Of a stretch of 64,000 bases of DNA, positions 63,105 to 64,000 are shown piece after piece. Position numbers and translations under genes: made by a program. Position 1 is the first letter of the stretch. Each line of letters opens with the position of its first letter. This stretch comes from Stenotrophomonas sp. SAU14A_NAIMI4_5. Its GTDB lineage: Bacteria > Pseudomonadota > Gammaproteobacteria > Xanthomonadales > Xanthomonadaceae. The notes beneath the pieces are model-generated. The model saw only the letters and a list, made by a program, of their open reading frames with translations. It was not told where the DNA came from and made no database searches. The stretch is from the NCBI RefSeq assembly GCF_003086795.1, contig NZ_CP026003.1, forward strand, positions 4,035,531 to 4,099,530. Reading direction: 5' to 3'.

Positions 63105-64000
63105 ATGCGCAGTCGAATCGAGGATGTCGCCGCCGTTGCAGGGGTTTCGATCAAGACCGTGTCGCGCGTGCTCAACCATGAGCCGAACGTGCGCGAGCAG
63201 ACCCGCGAACGCGTGCTGGCGGCGGTAGCGCGGCTGGGCTACAAGCCCAACCTGTCGGCGCGCAGCCTGGCCGGGCAGCGCTCGTATGCACTGGCGCTGG
63301 TCTACAACAATCCCTCGCGCAACTACCTGATGGAAATCCAGAGCGGGATGCTGGAAGCCTGCCATGCGCAGCACTACAACCTGATCCTGGGCCCGGTCGG
63401 CACCGGCCGCCGCACCCTGCCCGACCTGGCCGCGCTGTTCGAGAATTCGCGCCCGGACGGCGTGGTGCTGATCCCGCCGCTGACCGACGACGAGGTGGTG
63501 CTGTCGTACCTGGAAGAACAGGACATCCCCTTCGCCTGCATCGCGCCACGCCACCCGGAAGGCCGCATCGGCGTGCGCATGGATGAAACCACCGCCGTGG
63601 TCGAACTGATCGGCCACCTGGTCGCGCAGGGCCATCGCCGCATCGGCCACATCAAGGGCCCGCGCGCGCACGGTGCCTGCCAGTGGCGCCACGCCGGTTA
63701 CCGCCAGGCGCTGCGCGAGGCGGGCATCGCCTACGACCCGGAACTGGTGGTCAGCGGCCAGTTCTCGTTCGAATCCGGCGTGGACGCCGCCAACACCCTG
63801 CTTGACCTGGAAGACCCGCCGACGGCGATCTTCGCCGCCAACGACGACATGGCGGCCGCGGTGTACCGCGTGGCGGGCGAGCGTGGCCTGCGCGTGCCGC
63901 GCGACCTCTCGGTATGCGGCTTCGACGACACGCCGATCGCCGGCCACATCTATCCCGCGCTGACCACGGTGCGCCAGCCGACCGCGCACATGGGCCGACT
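63105..64000 (+). CDS. LacI family transcriptional regulator, 3' end cut by window
   Basis: 298 codons present. The ATG at 63105 follows AGGAGGA. The N-terminal helix-turn-helix MRSRIEDVAAVAGVSIKTVS with hinge NLSARSLAGQRSYALAL is typical LacI; the rest is the sugar-binding periplasmic-like domain (NDDMAAAVYRVAGERGLRVP, SVCGFDDTPIAGHIYPALTT). Divergent from the GH3 glucosidase, whose promoter carries a matching operator, so it most likely represses that gene until a beta-glucoside or related sugar is present. Confidence 0.93.
   Translation, partial: MRSRIEDVAAVAGVSIKTVSRVLNHEPNVREQTRERVLAAVARLGYKPNLSARSLAGQRSYALALVYNNPSRNYLMEIQSGMLEACHAQHYNLILGPVGTGRRTLPDLAALFENSRPDGVVLIPPLTDDEVVLSYLEEQDIPFACIAPRHPEGRIGVRMDETTAVVELIGHLVAQGHRRIGHIKGPRAHGACQWRHAGYRQALREAGIAYDPELVVSGQFSFESGVDAANTLLDLEDPPTAIFAANDDMAAAVYRVAGERGLRVPRDLSVCGFDDTPIAGHIYPALTTVRQPTAHMGR

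Overview
The window looks like chromosome of a high-GC gammaproteobacterium of the family Lysobacteraceae (Xanthomonadaceae), most likely Stenotrophomonas. The grounds are gene order (aroQ-accB-accC; prmA-DUF3426-fis; rhlB/trxA-rho; ung-response regulator-ftsX-ftsE), very high third-position GC, and many short palindromes that begin with GTAG. These palindromes match my recollection of the SMAG repetitive extragenic palindromes of Stenotrophomonas maltophilia. Species assignment is inference.

Layout. 1-10 kb: an AEC transporter fragment divergent from a LysR regulator, a PhoA-type alkaline phosphatase lipoprotein, a DD-carboxypeptidase-like protein, a flavin NAD(P)H oxidoreductase with its TetR regulator and a perfect operator palindrome, a TonB-dependent receptor, a PEP mutase/isocitrate lyase-like enzyme and a DOPA 4,5-dioxygenase-like protein. 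10-16.5 kb: housekeeping genes aroQ, accB, accC, prmA and fis. 16.5-23.4 kb: repeats, then a six-gene minus-strand operon resembling E. coli ynbABCD plus an acyltransferase and a small membrane protein. It is a complete-looking but functionally undefined phospholipid pathway. 23.5-29 kb: purH, a lipoprotein, purD, a low-GC remnant, and rpoH with two perfect hairpins in its leader.

29-50.5 kb is the most unusual part: one 21-kb minus-strand operon of three genes. First comes a 718-aa secreted protein ending in an incomplete DUF11 domain. Next is a giant protein of about 5018 aa built from roughly 23 tandem two-module repeats with a period of 549 or 552 bp; nearly every module carries a spaced cysteine pair. 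Last is a 1232-aa outer-membrane beta-barrel protein. The part missing from the first protein's DUF11 domain appears at the mature N-terminus of the giant protein. That suggests either gene fission or a split-domain (donor-strand) joint between the two. A divergent XRE regulator with an upstream dyad sits at the head of the operon, and a good sigma-70 promoter precedes the first gene.

50.5-64 kb: ung, a two-receiver response regulator whose first receiver is degenerate, ftsE-ftsX, rhlB with an RGG-type tail, trxA, rho with a Q/N/G-rich insertion, a hypothetical protein, and a GH3 glucosidase. The GH3 promoter overlaps a perfect LacI-type operator and faces a divergent LacI regulator cut by the window end.
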